In this document: positions 17,489 through 25,999 of the stretch, in pieces | Layout: every line of letters begins with the position of its first letter | Numbering within the stretch: the first letter of the stretch is position 1 | Source of the DNA: VXNE01 sp965116625 | GTDB lineage: Bacteria; Pseudomonadota; Gammaproteobacteria; Pseudomonadales; Azotimanducaceae | Direction: 5' to 3' | Assembly (NCBI GenBank): GCA_965116625.1 | Contig: OZ220717.1 | Coordinates: 186,001-250,000, forward strand | DNA length: 64,000 bases | Notes under the pieces: model-generated | Told to the model about the DNA's origin: nothing | The model's database searches: none | The model's input: only the letters and a program-made list of their open reading frames with translations | Made by a program: the position numbers and the translations under genes

Positions 17489-18000
17489 CTAGCCCGCCCA
17501 GCGCCATCACGCGAGGAAACCTCCGGGAGCCCGACGTCCTGATCGCCACGGGTTTTGGCGTTGGTCTGCTTCCAGGGGCGCCCGGCACCTATGGATCGCT
17601 CCTCGGTGCGGGGATCTGGTGGCTGGTTTTTGCGCAGGCGCCTCTCGCTGTTCAATTTGCGAGCGCCGGGGCGCTGATCATTGCCGGCACATGGCTCGTG
17701 CGGCGTCTCTGCGAAAGGCGCGCCCTCGGCGACGACCCGGCCATCGTTCTCGATGAGGTGGCGGGGGTCTGGCTGACGCTGGCGTGCCTTCCGTCGGACG
17801 CTCTCGCCATGGCAGCGGGTTTCGTGCTGTTTCGCCTGTTCGACATCCTGAAACCCTGGCCGGTGTCCTGGGCGGACCACCGTGTTGAGGGCGGTTTCGG
17901 CGTCATGCTCGACGACATCGTCGCGGGGGTCCTCGCCGCCATCGCGGTGCATGTCGTGCTGTGGCATCTCGGTCTGGCCGGATTCACCTTTCCGGCATAA
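17482..18000 (+). CDS. pgpA: Phosphatidylglycerophosphatase A
   Basis: This membrane phosphatase makes phosphatidylglycerol. The diagnostic motifs are ATGFGVGLLPGAPGTYGSL, IVLDEVAGVWLTL, FRLFDILKPWPVSWAD and GGFGVMLDDIVAGV. With the annotated ATG at 17482 it is 172 residues. The first 15 or so residues are not family-like, and the ATG lies inside the right inverted repeat of the MITE. The original start was probably lost to the insertion. Ribosome binding here looks poor. Confidence 0.9.
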   Translation: MRASPPSAITRGNLREPDVLIATGFGVGLLPGAPGTYGSLLGAGIWWLVFAQAPLAVQFASAGALIIAGTWLVRRLCERRALGDDPAIVLDEVAGVWLTLACLPSDALAMAAGFVLFRLFDILKPWPVSWADHRVEGGFGVMLDDIVAGVLAAIAVHVVLWHLGLAGFTFPA

Positions 18001-18009
18001 CAGCCGACA

Positions 18010-18894
18010 CTACGAAATACGGTTCACCGCGGCGTCCGCCAGTTCCACGAGCGGTCCGTCCGAGAGGCCTAGAGACTCCAGGTGACCCAGCGCGGTTTCG
18101 TGCGCCTCCATGGCCATCGCCCGCGCGCGATTCAGGCCTACAGCGGCGGGCACCGTGATCTTGCCTTGACCCGTATCGGAGCCTGCATTCTTGCCTAGCG
18201 TCTCGCTTGACTGCGTCACGTCGAGAATGTCGTCGACGATCTGAAACGCCGCGCCCACGGCTTCGCCAAAGGCAGTCAGCGACTGGAAACGCGGCGCGTC
18301 AATGCCTGGTTCGGCGGTCAGGCCGCCCAGTTGAACCGAAGCCCGGAAGAGCGCACCCGTCTTGGTTGCGTGCATCTGCAGGATCTGGTCGATGGGCAGG
18401 ATATTCCCTCCCGTGGCGGCGACATCGAACGCCTGACCGCCCACCATACCCGGCCAGCCGACCGCCGCTGCCAGCAGTCCGATCATCCGCACCCGGGTCG
18501 ACGGGGGCACGCTCTCCGCGCCCGCCAGCACCTCGAACGCCAGGGCCTGCATCGCGTCGCCGGCCAGAATGGCCGTCGGCTCGTCGAACGCCGCGTGACA
18601 GGAGGGTCGGCCGCGGCGCAGGTCGTCGTCGTCCATGGCCGGAAGGTCGTCGTGTATCAGGGAATACGTGTGAAGAAACTCAACGGCTGCGGCGGGATCG
18701 AGCGCTTCCTCCATGGAACCGCCCAGCGCCACGCACGTACCGCAGACGATCGCCGGGCGCAGACGCTTTCCGCCGCCCAACGCCATGTAGCGCAACGCCT
18801 CCACCAGGTGCGGGGCGATGTCGGAGTTCCGGGGTAGATGACTTTCGAGGACAGCTTCTATTGCGGACGCGAACTTCGCGCGGTCAAAGGTCAT
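18010..18894 (-). CDS. ispA: Farnesyl diphosphate synthase
   Basis: This 294-residue short-chain trans-prenyltransferase condenses IPP with DMAPP and GPP. The first aspartate-rich motif is DDLPAMDDDDLRRGRP and the second is QIVDDILDVT. LGGGKRLRP near residue 38 binds IPP. It overlaps xseB by 11 nt and converges on pgpA with a 9-nt gap. dxs, the usual third gene, is not next to it. Confidence 0.96.
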   Translation of the reverse strand: MTFDRAKFASAIEAVLESHLPRNSDIAPHLVEALRYMALGGGKRLRPAIVCGTCVALGGSMEEALDPAAAVEFLHTYSLIHDDLPAMDDDDLRRGRPSCHAAFDEPTAILAGDAMQALAFEVLAGAESVPPSTRVRMIGLLAAAVGWPGMVGGQAFDVAATGGNILPIDQILQMHATKTGALFRASVQLGGLTAEPGIDAPRFQSLTAFGEAVGAAFQIVDDILDVTQSSETLGKNAGSDTGQGKITVPAAVGLNRARAMAMEAHETALGHLESLGLSDGPLVELADAAVNRIS

Positions 18895-19159
18895 CTTCGC
18901 CTGTGCCGCTGTCCGGTACGGGCACTTCGGTACCGTCCTGGAGCAACGCCTTCACGCGCAGTTCCGCCTGCTCGAGGACCGTCTGACAGTGGCGGGCGAG
19001 GCGGACGCCGCGCTCGAAGGCGCGTAACGACTCCTCGAGGCTTAAGGATCCGGTCTCCATTTTCTCGACAAGCCCTTCGAGTTCCGCAAGGGCTTTCTCG
19101 AAGTCGATGGAATCGTCGTTCGAGCCTTCCGCGCCCGTATCGTTCGTCGCGTCACTCAC
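18884..19159 (-). CDS. xseB: Exodeoxyribonuclease VII small subunit
   Basis: This 91-residue XseB has the family core DFEKALAELEGLVEKMETGSLSLEESLRAFERGVRLARHCQ. The acidic N-terminal extension and the short C-tail are variable in the family. It is co-transcribed with ispA, overlapping it by 11 nt. This is the standard xseB-ispA pairing. Confidence 0.95.
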   Translation of the reverse strand: MSDATNDTGAEGSNDDSIDFEKALAELEGLVEKMETGSLSLEESLRAFERGVRLARHCQTVLEQAELRVKALLQDGTEVPVPDSGTGEDDL

Positions 19160-19228
19160 CGGGACGATCCGAAGGTTGGAGAACCGCGCGATCCCGGCAC
19201 GCAGCCCGTTCTTCGCCCACGCCGAACG

Positions 19229-19513
19229 TCACCGGCCTTCCGCCTGGCCGTTTGTTTCGGCCGCCTTGTCGCGCGCTGACTCGAAGTCCCCGCCCGGGAC
19301 CGAAAACCACTGGGCCGTATCGGCATCGAGGTCGATCAACCCCATCTGCCGGAGCTGGAAGAACTCGCCCCGAATCTCCCATGCATCCATCGGGTGGTCC
19401 CGGTTACGCATGTACGATGCCACGTCGCCGGTGTCGACGAGGTGCTTGCCCCCGTCCACCAGGTCCATGAATGCATCGTAGACGATGCGCGTCTGCCGCC
19501 GAGCTACGCTCAC
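19229..19513 (-). CDS. Hypothetical protein, 94 residues
   Basis: The protein-like part of a longer frame begins VSVARRQTRIVYDAFMDLVDGG and ends with an acidic/hydrophilic tail after FFQLRQMGLIDLDADTAQWFSV. I start it at the GTG at 19513 because upstream residues in the frame look non-coding (Ser/Arg/Gly-rich antisense text). No family is recognised; the centre could be a small winged-helix. It is divergent from the next gene, with about 120 bp between. Confidence 0.5.
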   Translation of the reverse strand: MSVARRQTRIVYDAFMDLVDGGKHLVDTGDVASYMRNRDHPMDAWEIRGEFFQLRQMGLIDLDADTAQWFSVPGGDFESARDKAAETNGQAEGR

Positions 19514-19634
19514 CCGGAATGCCCCGAAAAAAAGCGATTTTTGCAGAAATCGGCGGGGTCCGCCAACGCGACCGCCCAGGGGTGGGTGATCTGATACCCT
19601 GCCTCCTCGATTCAGACCGATGTGAAGTCGCTCG

Positions 19635-20276
19635 TTGAGCACCAATCCCCAACTGCCGCGGCCATTCGTCATCTTCGGCGAAGCCATCATCCCGGTGGCC
19701 GAAAACGTACGACGCCAGCTTGAGCGACCGCCGCTGCAGACAGCCGGGATACAGGACATGCTCGACTTCATATCGAGCAAGACCCGCGCGCTCGCGGAAA
19801 CGGTCGTAGCCCTGGGCCATGCAATCAACCAGGACTTCGAGGAAATGTCCGATGCCGAGGTGCATCGCGCGGTCGGCCGTCTCGAAGTCCATATCGAGCA
19901 CCTGTTGACAAGCCACGACGAAATCCAGCGCGCGAACCCAGGCCCGGAGGACTTCGAGGGCTGGTCGCTGCTGAGCGATCTCTATCGCGATGTGCTGCTC
20001 AGGATCCAGCGCTGGCTTGACGACATCGTCGACATATCGCGTGACCCAATAGCCGGTCTGAAGCGACGGGGATACTCAACGCAGGGCGATGTGACGATCA
20101 AGCTCGAATTCGATGCGCACGAACGGAAGCTGGAAGAACTGATCTACTGGATCGAGGATCAACTGGACGAAGTGGAAGCAGCCGAGCTATCGGCATCCCG
20201 CAACGCGGGACGCTCCCTGTTCTGGGGGGTCGCGGCAGCCTTCGGGGCGGGGTGGCTGATCGGCAACGACGACTAG
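19635..20276 (+). CDS. Hypothetical helical protein with C-terminal membrane hairpin
   Basis: This 213-residue protein of unknown function is mostly helical and acidic. It contains an EVHRAVGRLEVHIEHLLTSHDEI-type coiled stretch and ends in a hydrophobic GRSLFWGVAAAFGAGWLIGNDD that could anchor it. The only possible start is TTG at 19635, because an in-frame TGA lies at 19623. A rare start suggests low expression. Codon choice is consistent with a real gene. No family is recognised. Confidence 0.7.
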   Translation: MSTNPQLPRPFVIFGEAIIPVAENVRRQLERPPLQTAGIQDMLDFISSKTRALAETVVALGHAINQDFEEMSDAEVHRAVGRLEVHIEHLLTSHDEIQRANPGPEDFEGWSLLSDLYRDVLLRIQRWLDDIVDISRDPIAGLKRRGYSTQGDVTIKLEFDAHERKLEELIYWIEDQLDEVEAAELSASRNAGRSLFWGVAAAFGAGWLIGNDD

Positions 20277-20402
20277 CCTGCGCCATATCGACGGCCACGC
20301 GAACGAATTTCCGGGGCCGATCTGCTGTTCTGAAGCCACGTTCCTGTCCCGGCCGCGCGGACAACCGTATACTCGCCGCGATTCGAACAGCGAGGAACTG
20401 TT

Positions 20403-22526
20403 GTGGCCCTACTCGGAACGGTCCATTACGAGGTGCGCGACGGAGTAGCGCTTCTCACCATCGACAATCCGCCGGTGAACCCGTTGAGTTCCGGGGTGCG
20501 CTTCTACCTGTCGCAGCACATGGAGACGGCGCTCGCGGACGATGCCGTTGAAGCCGTCGTCATCACCGGCAAGGGACGCGCCTTCATCGCCGGCGCGGAC
20601 ATCCGCGAGTTCGGGGGGCCACCCCCGGACCAGCAGCCGAAACGGCGAGCGACCGAATACATCGAGGAAAGCGAAAAGCCCGTTGTCGCCGCGATCAACG
20701 GTACCTGCTTCGGCGGCGGCTTCGAAGTGGCGCTGTACTGCCATTACCGGGTCGCCGCACCCGGCGCACCGGTCGGCCTGCCCGAGATCAAGATCGGACT
20801 GCTGCCCGGCGACGGCGGCACCCAGCGCGTGCCGAGACTGATCGGCGTGGAGCGAGCCATGCAGGCGATCCTCACCGGCGATCCCTTCGATACGGAAGAG
20901 GCACTTGAAGTCGGCCTCATCGACGCGATCATCGAGGGCGACCTGGTGGCCGGCGCCATGGCATTCGCGAAATCGAGGGTCGCCGAGGGAGGCCCGTATC
21001 CCCTCGCTCGCCACAAGCGCGACAAGATCGATGCCGACCGGAAAAATCCCGATGTCCTCAAGGCGGGGGAAGCCTACCTGGCGCGGCGAATGCGCGGCCA
21101 GTTCAACGGCCAGATGGCGTTCGAATGCATAAAGGGCGCGATAGAGTTCGAGGACTTCGACGAAGCCACACGCCGCGAGCAGGAGAACTTCGCACGATGC
21201 GTCGCGCACCCGCAGCGCGCGGCGATGATCCACGTATTCTTCTCCGAGCGCCAGGCAGCGCGGATTCCGGACGTGCCCGCCGACACGCCGACGAAAACAA
21301 TCAGCAGTGCTGCGACCATCGGCGGCGGGTTGATGGGCGGCGGCATCGCCATGAGCTTCGCCGACTCCGGCATTCCGGTGAAGGTGCTGGAAGTGAACCA
21401 GGAGGCGCTGGACAAGGGCTTGGCGGTCATCGAGCACAACTATGGCCGCATGGTCCGCAGCGGCCGGATCAGCGAGCCGGAGCGCGACGCGCGCCTCGGC
21501 CTCATCGAGGGAGTGCTGGACTACGATGCCGTCGCAGACGCGGACATCGTCATCGAAGCCGTCTATGAGAACCTGGACCTCAAGAAAGAAGTCTTCGCCA
21601 GGCTCGACGCCACGATGAAGGACGGCGCGGTGCTCGCCAGCAACACGTCAGGCCTCGATCTGGACCAGATGGCGGCGATGACCAAGCGCCCCGGCGACGT
21701 CGTCGGCACGCACTTCTTCAGCCCCGCCAACATCATGCAACTGCTCGAGGTGGTACGCGGAGTCGAAACCAGCAAGGAAACCCTCGCTACGGCCATGGCG
21801 CTCGGCAAGGCTATCGGCAAGATACCTGTCATGGCCCTGAACGCGTCCGGGTTCATAGGCAACCACATGCTCGGCGGCTACACCCGCCAGGCCGGCGAGA
21901 TCATCCTGCGCGGGGCGCTGCCCGAGCAGGTGGACAAGGTGATTTACGACTTCGGTTTCAACATGGGTCCGTTCGCGATGGCCGACCTGGTCGGACTCGA
22001 CCTTCGCTGGCGCGCGCGCAAGATGTCCGGCGTCAAGGACAAGCCGCTCTCTGCCATCGTGCCGGACAAGCTATGCGAACTCGGCCGCCTCGGGCAGAAG
22101 ACGAATGCAGGCTATTACACGTATCCCGAAGGCAGCCGCCAGGGACAACCGGATCCGGTGGTCGCGCAGGTCATCGCGGAAACCCGCACCGAACTCGGTT
22201 TCGAAACCGAGGAACTCGACGATGATGAAATCCTGAAACGATGCCTCTATCCCCTCATCAACATCGGCGCCCAGCTACTCGACGACGGCATCGCCCTGCG
22301 GGCCAGCGACATCGACATCGTGTACGTCTACGGCTACGGCTTCCCGAAGTACCGGGGCGGGCCGATGTACTACGCGGACCAGGTCGGACTGGACAACGTG
22401 TACCGGGACATCCTGGCGTACCACCAGGCGTACGGGGACGCCTGGCGGCCGGCCCCGTTGTTGCAGCGGCTTGCGGAGGAAGGCAGTTCGTTCGCGGCCT
22501 GGGACGCGGCGAAGGCCAAACGATAG
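20403..22526 (+). CDS. Bifunctional enoyl-CoA hydratase/3-hydroxyacyl-CoA dehydrogenase
   Basis: This 707-residue beta-oxidation enzyme has the FadB/FadJ or peroxisomal L-bifunctional layout. The hydratase domain (1-190) has the GRAFIAGADIREFGG oxyanion loop and catalytic Glu residues in GGFEVAL and LPEIKIGLLPG. The NAD-binding dehydrogenase domain (about 298-475) has the IGGGLMGGGIAMSFADSG loop. Two C-terminal dehydrogenase domains follow, the last with VYVYGYGFPKYRGGPM. The start is GTG with GAGG 7 nt before it. No thiolase partner is adjacent, so it may serve a special acyl-CoA route. Confidence 0.93.
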   Translation: MALLGTVHYEVRDGVALLTIDNPPVNPLSSGVRFYLSQHMETALADDAVEAVVITGKGRAFIAGADIREFGGPPPDQQPKRRATEYIEESEKPVVAAINGTCFGGGFEVALYCHYRVAAPGAPVGLPEIKIGLLPGDGGTQRVPRLIGVERAMQAILTGDPFDTEEALEVGLIDAIIEGDLVAGAMAFAKSRVAEGGPYPLARHKRDKIDADRKNPDVLKAGEAYLARRMRGQFNGQMAFECIKGAIEFEDFDEATRREQENFARCVAHPQRAAMIHVFFSERQAARIPDVPADTPTKTISSAATIGGGLMGGGIAMSFADSGIPVKVLEVNQEALDKGLAVIEHNYGRMVRSGRISEPERDARLGLIEGVLDYDAVADADIVIEAVYENLDLKKEVFARLDATMKDGAVLASNTSGLDLDQMAAMTKRPGDVVGTHFFSPANIMQLLEVVRGVETSKETLATAMALGKAIGKIPVMALNASGFIGNHMLGGYTRQAGEIILRGALPEQVDKVIYDFGFNMGPFAMADLVGLDLRWRARKMSGVKDKPLSAIVPDKLCELGRLGQKTNAGYYTYPEGSRQGQPDPVVAQVIAETRTELGFETEELDDDEILKRCLYPLINIGAQLLDDGIALRASDIDIVYVYGYGFPKYRGGPMYYADQVGLDNVYRDILAYHQAYGDAWRPAPLLQRLAEEGSSFAAWDAAKAKR

Positions 22527-22550
22527 TCAACCACAGATCAAGGAGTTGCC

Positions 22551-22844
22551 ATGAGCATTGGAATTGTCGCCAAACTGAGATGCAAGGAAGGCGCGAACGC
22601 GCAGTTCGAAGCGGGATTCAAGGAATTGCAGCAGGCGGTGAAGGACAACGAACCCGGCTGCACCTTCTACCTGCTGTTCAAATCTCGGAACGATCCCACC
22701 GCCTACTTCGTCATGGAGCAGTACGAAGATGCCGACGCATTGGGGCAGCACGGTCAATCCGACGCCTTCAAGGCCCGAAGTGCCAAGCTTGGTCCGATTT
22801 CCGGTGGAAGACCCGAGATTGAGTTGATGGACCTGGTGGAATAG
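22551..22844 (+). CDS. Antibiotic biosynthesis monooxygenase (ABM) family protein
   Basis: This 97-residue dimeric alpha-beta barrel protein resembles YgiN-type quinol monooxygenases. The pattern IVAKLRCKEGANAQFEAGFKEL, EPGCTFYLLF and YFVMEQYEDADALGQH is characteristic. An AGGAG site lies 7 nt before the ATG. It follows the beta-oxidation gene by 24 nt, suggesting one operon. Confidence 0.85.
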   Translation: MSIGIVAKLRCKEGANAQFEAGFKELQQAVKDNEPGCTFYLLFKSRNDPTAYFVMEQYEDADALGQHGQSDAFKARSAKLGPISGGRPEIELMDLVE

Positions 22845-22856
22845 CGAAGCCCACAA

Positions 22857-22949
22857 GTGACGGAGCTCCAAGGCAAAGTCACGTTTGTCACCGGTGGCGC
22901 CAGCGCGTTCGACCGGCAATTTCCACGTCAAGGCAAGGACCTACGATGA
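22857..22949 (+). pseudogene. Remnant of a short-chain dehydrogenase N-terminus
   Basis: The 30-codon frame reads VTELQGKVTFVTGGASAF and then loses similarity. The first 17 residues match the SDR start (xELxGKVxFVTGGAS), but the glycine-rich loop is broken off and no downstream SDR text exists. It appears to be a deletion scar between the ABM and CMD genes. Confidence 0.55.
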
Positions 22950-23539
22950 AACACATTCCCCTGTTGCCGAAAGAAGAGGCCGATCCCGAACTTAGAGAAG
23001 CCTGGGATGCGATGCGTTTCGATCTCGCCATATTTCACGTCTGGGCACATGCGCCCCAGGCGTTTCTGAAATACATCCTGTTCAATCGCACGGTCTGGCA
23101 GGAAGAAGCGGACGGCATGCCGCTGCTGCTGAAGGAGATGGCGGTCGTACACGCCAGCGTCCTCGCCAACTCATCCTACGAGTGGGGAAATCACGCTGTC
23201 TCGATGCTGCGCCGGGGCGGAAGCCAGGCCCAGTTGGAGGCGATCATCACCGGCGACCTGGATTCCGACGTGTTCGACGAAACCGAGAAGCTCGTGCTGC
23301 AGTTCACGAACGAAGTGGTACTGGACGGCCGTCCCGCCGAGCCGACGCTGACCGACATGAGCAAGAAGTTCACGCACAGGCAGTTGACGCAACTCGTGTT
23401 CGGCATCTGCGCCTACATGACGAATTCTCGGCTGGCGTCCCTCGGTGGCTGCGAGATCGGCGACGACGAGGCCTACGGCCTGAAGACTGTCCCGACCGAA
23501 CTCAGGGATCGCCTGTTGGAGATCGCCGACAGAAGTTAG
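22946..23539 (+). CDS. Carboxymuconolactone decarboxylase (AhpD-like) family protein
   Basis: This 197-residue all-helical CMD-fold protein has the pattern KEMAVVHASVLANSSYEWGNHAV followed by TEKLVLQFTNEVV. The YEWxxH motif is present but the CxxC pair of AhpD is replaced by SSYEW, so peroxidase activity is unlikely. Such proteins often accompany degradation of cyclic or aromatic acids. The start overlaps the end of the SDR remnant frame. Confidence 0.82.
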   Translation: MKHIPLLPKEEADPELREAWDAMRFDLAIFHVWAHAPQAFLKYILFNRTVWQEEADGMPLLLKEMAVVHASVLANSSYEWGNHAVSMLRRGGSQAQLEAIITGDLDSDVFDETEKLVLQFTNEVVLDGRPAEPTLTDMSKKFTHRQLTQLVFGICAYMTNSRLASLGGCEIGDDEAYGLKTVPTELRDRLLEIADRS

Positions 23540-23588
23540 CGCACGCCAGCCTTCGGCCGAGGACTCCGCTGCGAAGACAGCAAGCGTC

Positions 23589-23855
23589 CTATTCGAGTTC
23601 GACCTCGAGACCGCCCACCGATCCGGCAACAAGATTGTAGAGTGCCGCGTAGATCGCACCCGCGATGGCACCGATCAGGCCGTAGATGATGGGCCAGCCA
23701 ATCAGTCCGATGAGCCAACCCGGCAGGCCGCCGAAGGAGCCCAGACCGCCTCCGATGAACGCGAACCCGATTCCAAGGAGAACACCGAAGACTGCGGAGA
23801 GAACCCCGGAGATCTTCGTCGCCGAAACGACGCCGACGCGTTTCAATACCTGCAT
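23589..23855 (-). CDS. Small glycine-rich membrane protein
   Basis: This 88-residue protein is almost wholly hydrophobic, with two to three membrane segments (SGVLSAVFGVLLGIGFAFIGG, WLIGLIGWPIIYGLIGAIAGAIYAALYNL). It resembles the DUF3566-like group of short integral membrane proteins. Its function is unknown. It lies downstream of the amidohydrolase on the same strand with a 52-nt gap. Confidence 0.75.
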   Translation of the reverse strand: MQVLKRVGVVSATKISGVLSAVFGVLLGIGFAFIGGGLGSFGGLPGWLIGLIGWPIIYGLIGAIAGAIYAALYNLVAGSVGGLEVELE

Positions 23856-23907
23856 GCTTCTCTGCCCCTGACCCGAGTGAAAGAGCCACAGAGCCTACAT
23901 GCTCGGC

Positions 23908-25104
23908 CTACCCCTGTCGCGATCGACCGGGAACGACTTCCCCATTCTTGACCACTCGGCGATGACTACCGCGGTCTGCCGCCGCCGAGATGTCCCGGGA
24001 CGGGTCGCCGTCGACCAGCAGGAGATCCGCCGCCGCGCCCTCGACAATGCGTCCCCGGTCGTCCAGGCCCATGAGGTCTGCCGCATTGGCAGTACCGGCC
24101 TGTAACGCCTCAAGCGCGGTCATGCCGACTTCCACCATGAACCGCAGTTCGTCGGAGTTGCGGCCGTGCAGGTTGAACGGCGTCCCCGCATCCGTTCCAA
24201 GGGCGATGCGTCCGCCCGCGTCCCGGAACATGCGTACCGACTGCTCGTGCGCTTGTGCGCAACGGGCCGCCTTCTCAACCACGTAGTCCGGTATGCCTGT
24301 CTCGGCATTTCCCAGGATGTGGCGCAGGGCCGCCAGGGTGGGCACGAGAAACGTGCCCCGTTCCACCATCTCCCGACAGCACTCCTCGTTCATGAAGATG
24401 CCGTGCTCGATGGAGGTAACGCCGCCCCGGGTGGCATTGAGGATACCCTCCGCGCCCTGGGCGTGGCTTGCCGTCGGCCGGTGGAAACGTTTCGCCTCGG
24501 CGATGCCGACGGCCATTTCCTCGGCGGAGTAATGGGCGTCCTCCGGATTGACGCCGGGCGTCATGACGCCACCCGTCGCCATGATCTTGACGAGATCGCA
24601 ACCGGCGTGGACCTGTTCCCGGACCGCCTTGACCACCTCGTCCGGACCGTCCGCGACGCGCCCCATGCGGTTGCCGTGTCCGCCGGTCATGCAGATCATC
24701 TTGCCCGCGGCGCGAATGGTGGGCCCGGGAAACCGCCCGTCGTTGCATGCATTGCGCACGGCAAACTCCTGGTATTCGCGGCCACCGCAATCGCGCACCG
24801 ACGTGATTCCTCCGCGCAGTGTATCGGCGGCATGTTCAAGTGCGCGAACAACGGCATGCGCCGCGTCCAGCTTCTCGAGTGCTGCAAAGGGATCCGCTTC
24901 GCCGCGAAAAAGAAGATGCACGTGGCAGTCGATGAGACCCGGCATCAGGGTACAGTCCGAACAGTCGACCTCCTCGCCGCCGAAACCCTCGAACACGGGC
25001 TCCGGCGCGACACGGGCGATGCGTTCACCGTCGACGAGTACGGCGTGGCCGTCGATCATGCGTTCGCCATCGAATACCAGTCCGTTGCGGTAGAGCGTGG
25101 TCAT
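23908..25104 (-). CDS. Amidohydrolase, prolidase/imidazolonepropionase-like
   Basis: This 398-residue amidohydrolase-1 family metalloenzyme has the binuclear-site ligands HVH in LIDCHVHLLF, the carboxylated Lys in LVKIMATGG, His in ASHAQG and IEHGIF, and Asp in ALGTDAGTP. This set matches the Xaa-dipeptidase (Cc2672/Sgx) branch. Substrates there are dipeptides or lactams; the true one here is unknown. AGGAG precedes the ATG. It follows the SDR gene by 19 nt and is probably co-transcribed. Confidence 0.88.
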   Translation of the reverse strand: MTTLYRNGLVFDGERMIDGHAVLVDGERIARVAPEPVFEGFGGEEVDCSDCTLMPGLIDCHVHLLFRGEADPFAALEKLDAAHAVVRALEHAADTLRGGITSVRDCGGREYQEFAVRNACNDGRFPGPTIRAAGKMICMTGGHGNRMGRVADGPDEVVKAVREQVHAGCDLVKIMATGGVMTPGVNPEDAHYSAEEMAVGIAEAKRFHRPTASHAQGAEGILNATRGGVTSIEHGIFMNEECCREMVERGTFLVPTLAALRHILGNAETGIPDYVVEKAARCAQAHEQSVRMFRDAGGRIALGTDAGTPFNLHGRNSDELRFMVEVGMTALEALQAGTANAADLMGLDDRGRIVEGAAADLLLVDGDPSRDISAAADRGSHRRVVKNGEVVPGRSRQG

Positions 25105-25123
25105 GCGGCATCTCCTGCCTGTA

Positions 25124-25891
25124 TCAGTCCTTTCGGCGCGGCGCGGAACTCACTCTTGCCATGCCGCCGTCCACGGCCACGACCTCTCCGGTCACGTAGC
25201 GGGAAGCATCGCTCGCGAAGAACACGACGACATCGGCGACATCGGCTCCGTAACCCCAGCGCTTGAGCGCGATCCGTTCTTCCAGTTGCTCCGCGAGACC
25301 CGGCACATCGCGGTCCGCCTCCCAGATCGAAGTGATGATCAGGCCGGGGCAAAGCGCATTCACCCGAACGCCGTCCGGGCCCCAATCCGCAGCCAGCGAC
25401 CGGGTCATCGCGTCGACGGCGCCCTTTGCACCTGAATAGGCCACCCTGCCGAGGGGACCGCGCAGGCTTGCGATGGACGAGATATTGATCACCGACCCAC
25501 CGCCGCGGGCGATCATCGACGGACCGAGCCCGAGGGTGAGCATCAAGAGCGACCGAACATTGATGGAGAAGACGAGGTCGAAATCCTCCTCGGTCAATTC
25601 GTCGGGTTTTCGCCGCATCGGTATGCCCGCGTTGTTGACGAGGATGTCCACACCACCCACGGCCGCCAGGATCCGCTCGGCCAGTTCCGTGCCCGCGCGA
25701 GGTGCCGACAGGTCGGCTTCCAGCGTCACGGGATCGTTGGAAAGGTCGCCCGCCACCCGGTGCAGATCGGAAACCGTGCGTGCGGTCAGGACGACTCTCG
25801 CTCCAGCAGCATCCAGGGCGCGCGCGCTCGCTTCTCCGATCCCCCGGCTGGCTCCCGTGACAACCGCAATTTTCTCCTTCAACTCTTTCAT
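25124..25891 (-). CDS. Short-chain dehydrogenase/reductase
   Basis: This 255-residue classical SDR has TGASRGIGEA at residues 13-22, NNAGIP, the catalytic Ser in INISSIAS and the YSGAKGA (Tyr-x-x-x-Lys) motif. The C-terminal GEVVAVDGG is also typical. AGGATATGA lies before the ATG at 25891. A longer shadow frame on this strand is not the gene. It forms an operon with the amidohydrolase. Confidence 0.9.
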   Translation of the reverse strand: MKELKEKIAVVTGASRGIGEASARALDAAGARVVLTARTVSDLHRVAGDLSNDPVTLEADLSAPRAGTELAERILAAVGGVDILVNNAGIPMRRKPDELTEEDFDLVFSINVRSLLMLTLGLGPSMIARGGGSVINISSIASLRGPLGRVAYSGAKGAVDAMTRSLAADWGPDGVRVNALCPGLIITSIWEADRDVPGLAEQLEERIALKRWGYGADVADVVVFFASDASRYVTGEVVAVDGGMARVSSAPRRKD

Positions 25892-25999
25892 TCATATCCT
25901 CGCAGGTAGCACTATAGACCGGTCGCGATAGCCAGTTCACCGCAAACTTGCGCGACGGCCCCTACTCGTCCACGCTGGAACCACACTGACGGGAATCCC

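Noticed and set aside
17301..17492. 63-codon frame inside the MITE, also in copy 2
   Set aside because: Preserved only because the MITE copies are nearly identical. It has no ribosome-binding site and no domain, and the inner hairpin explains its composition.
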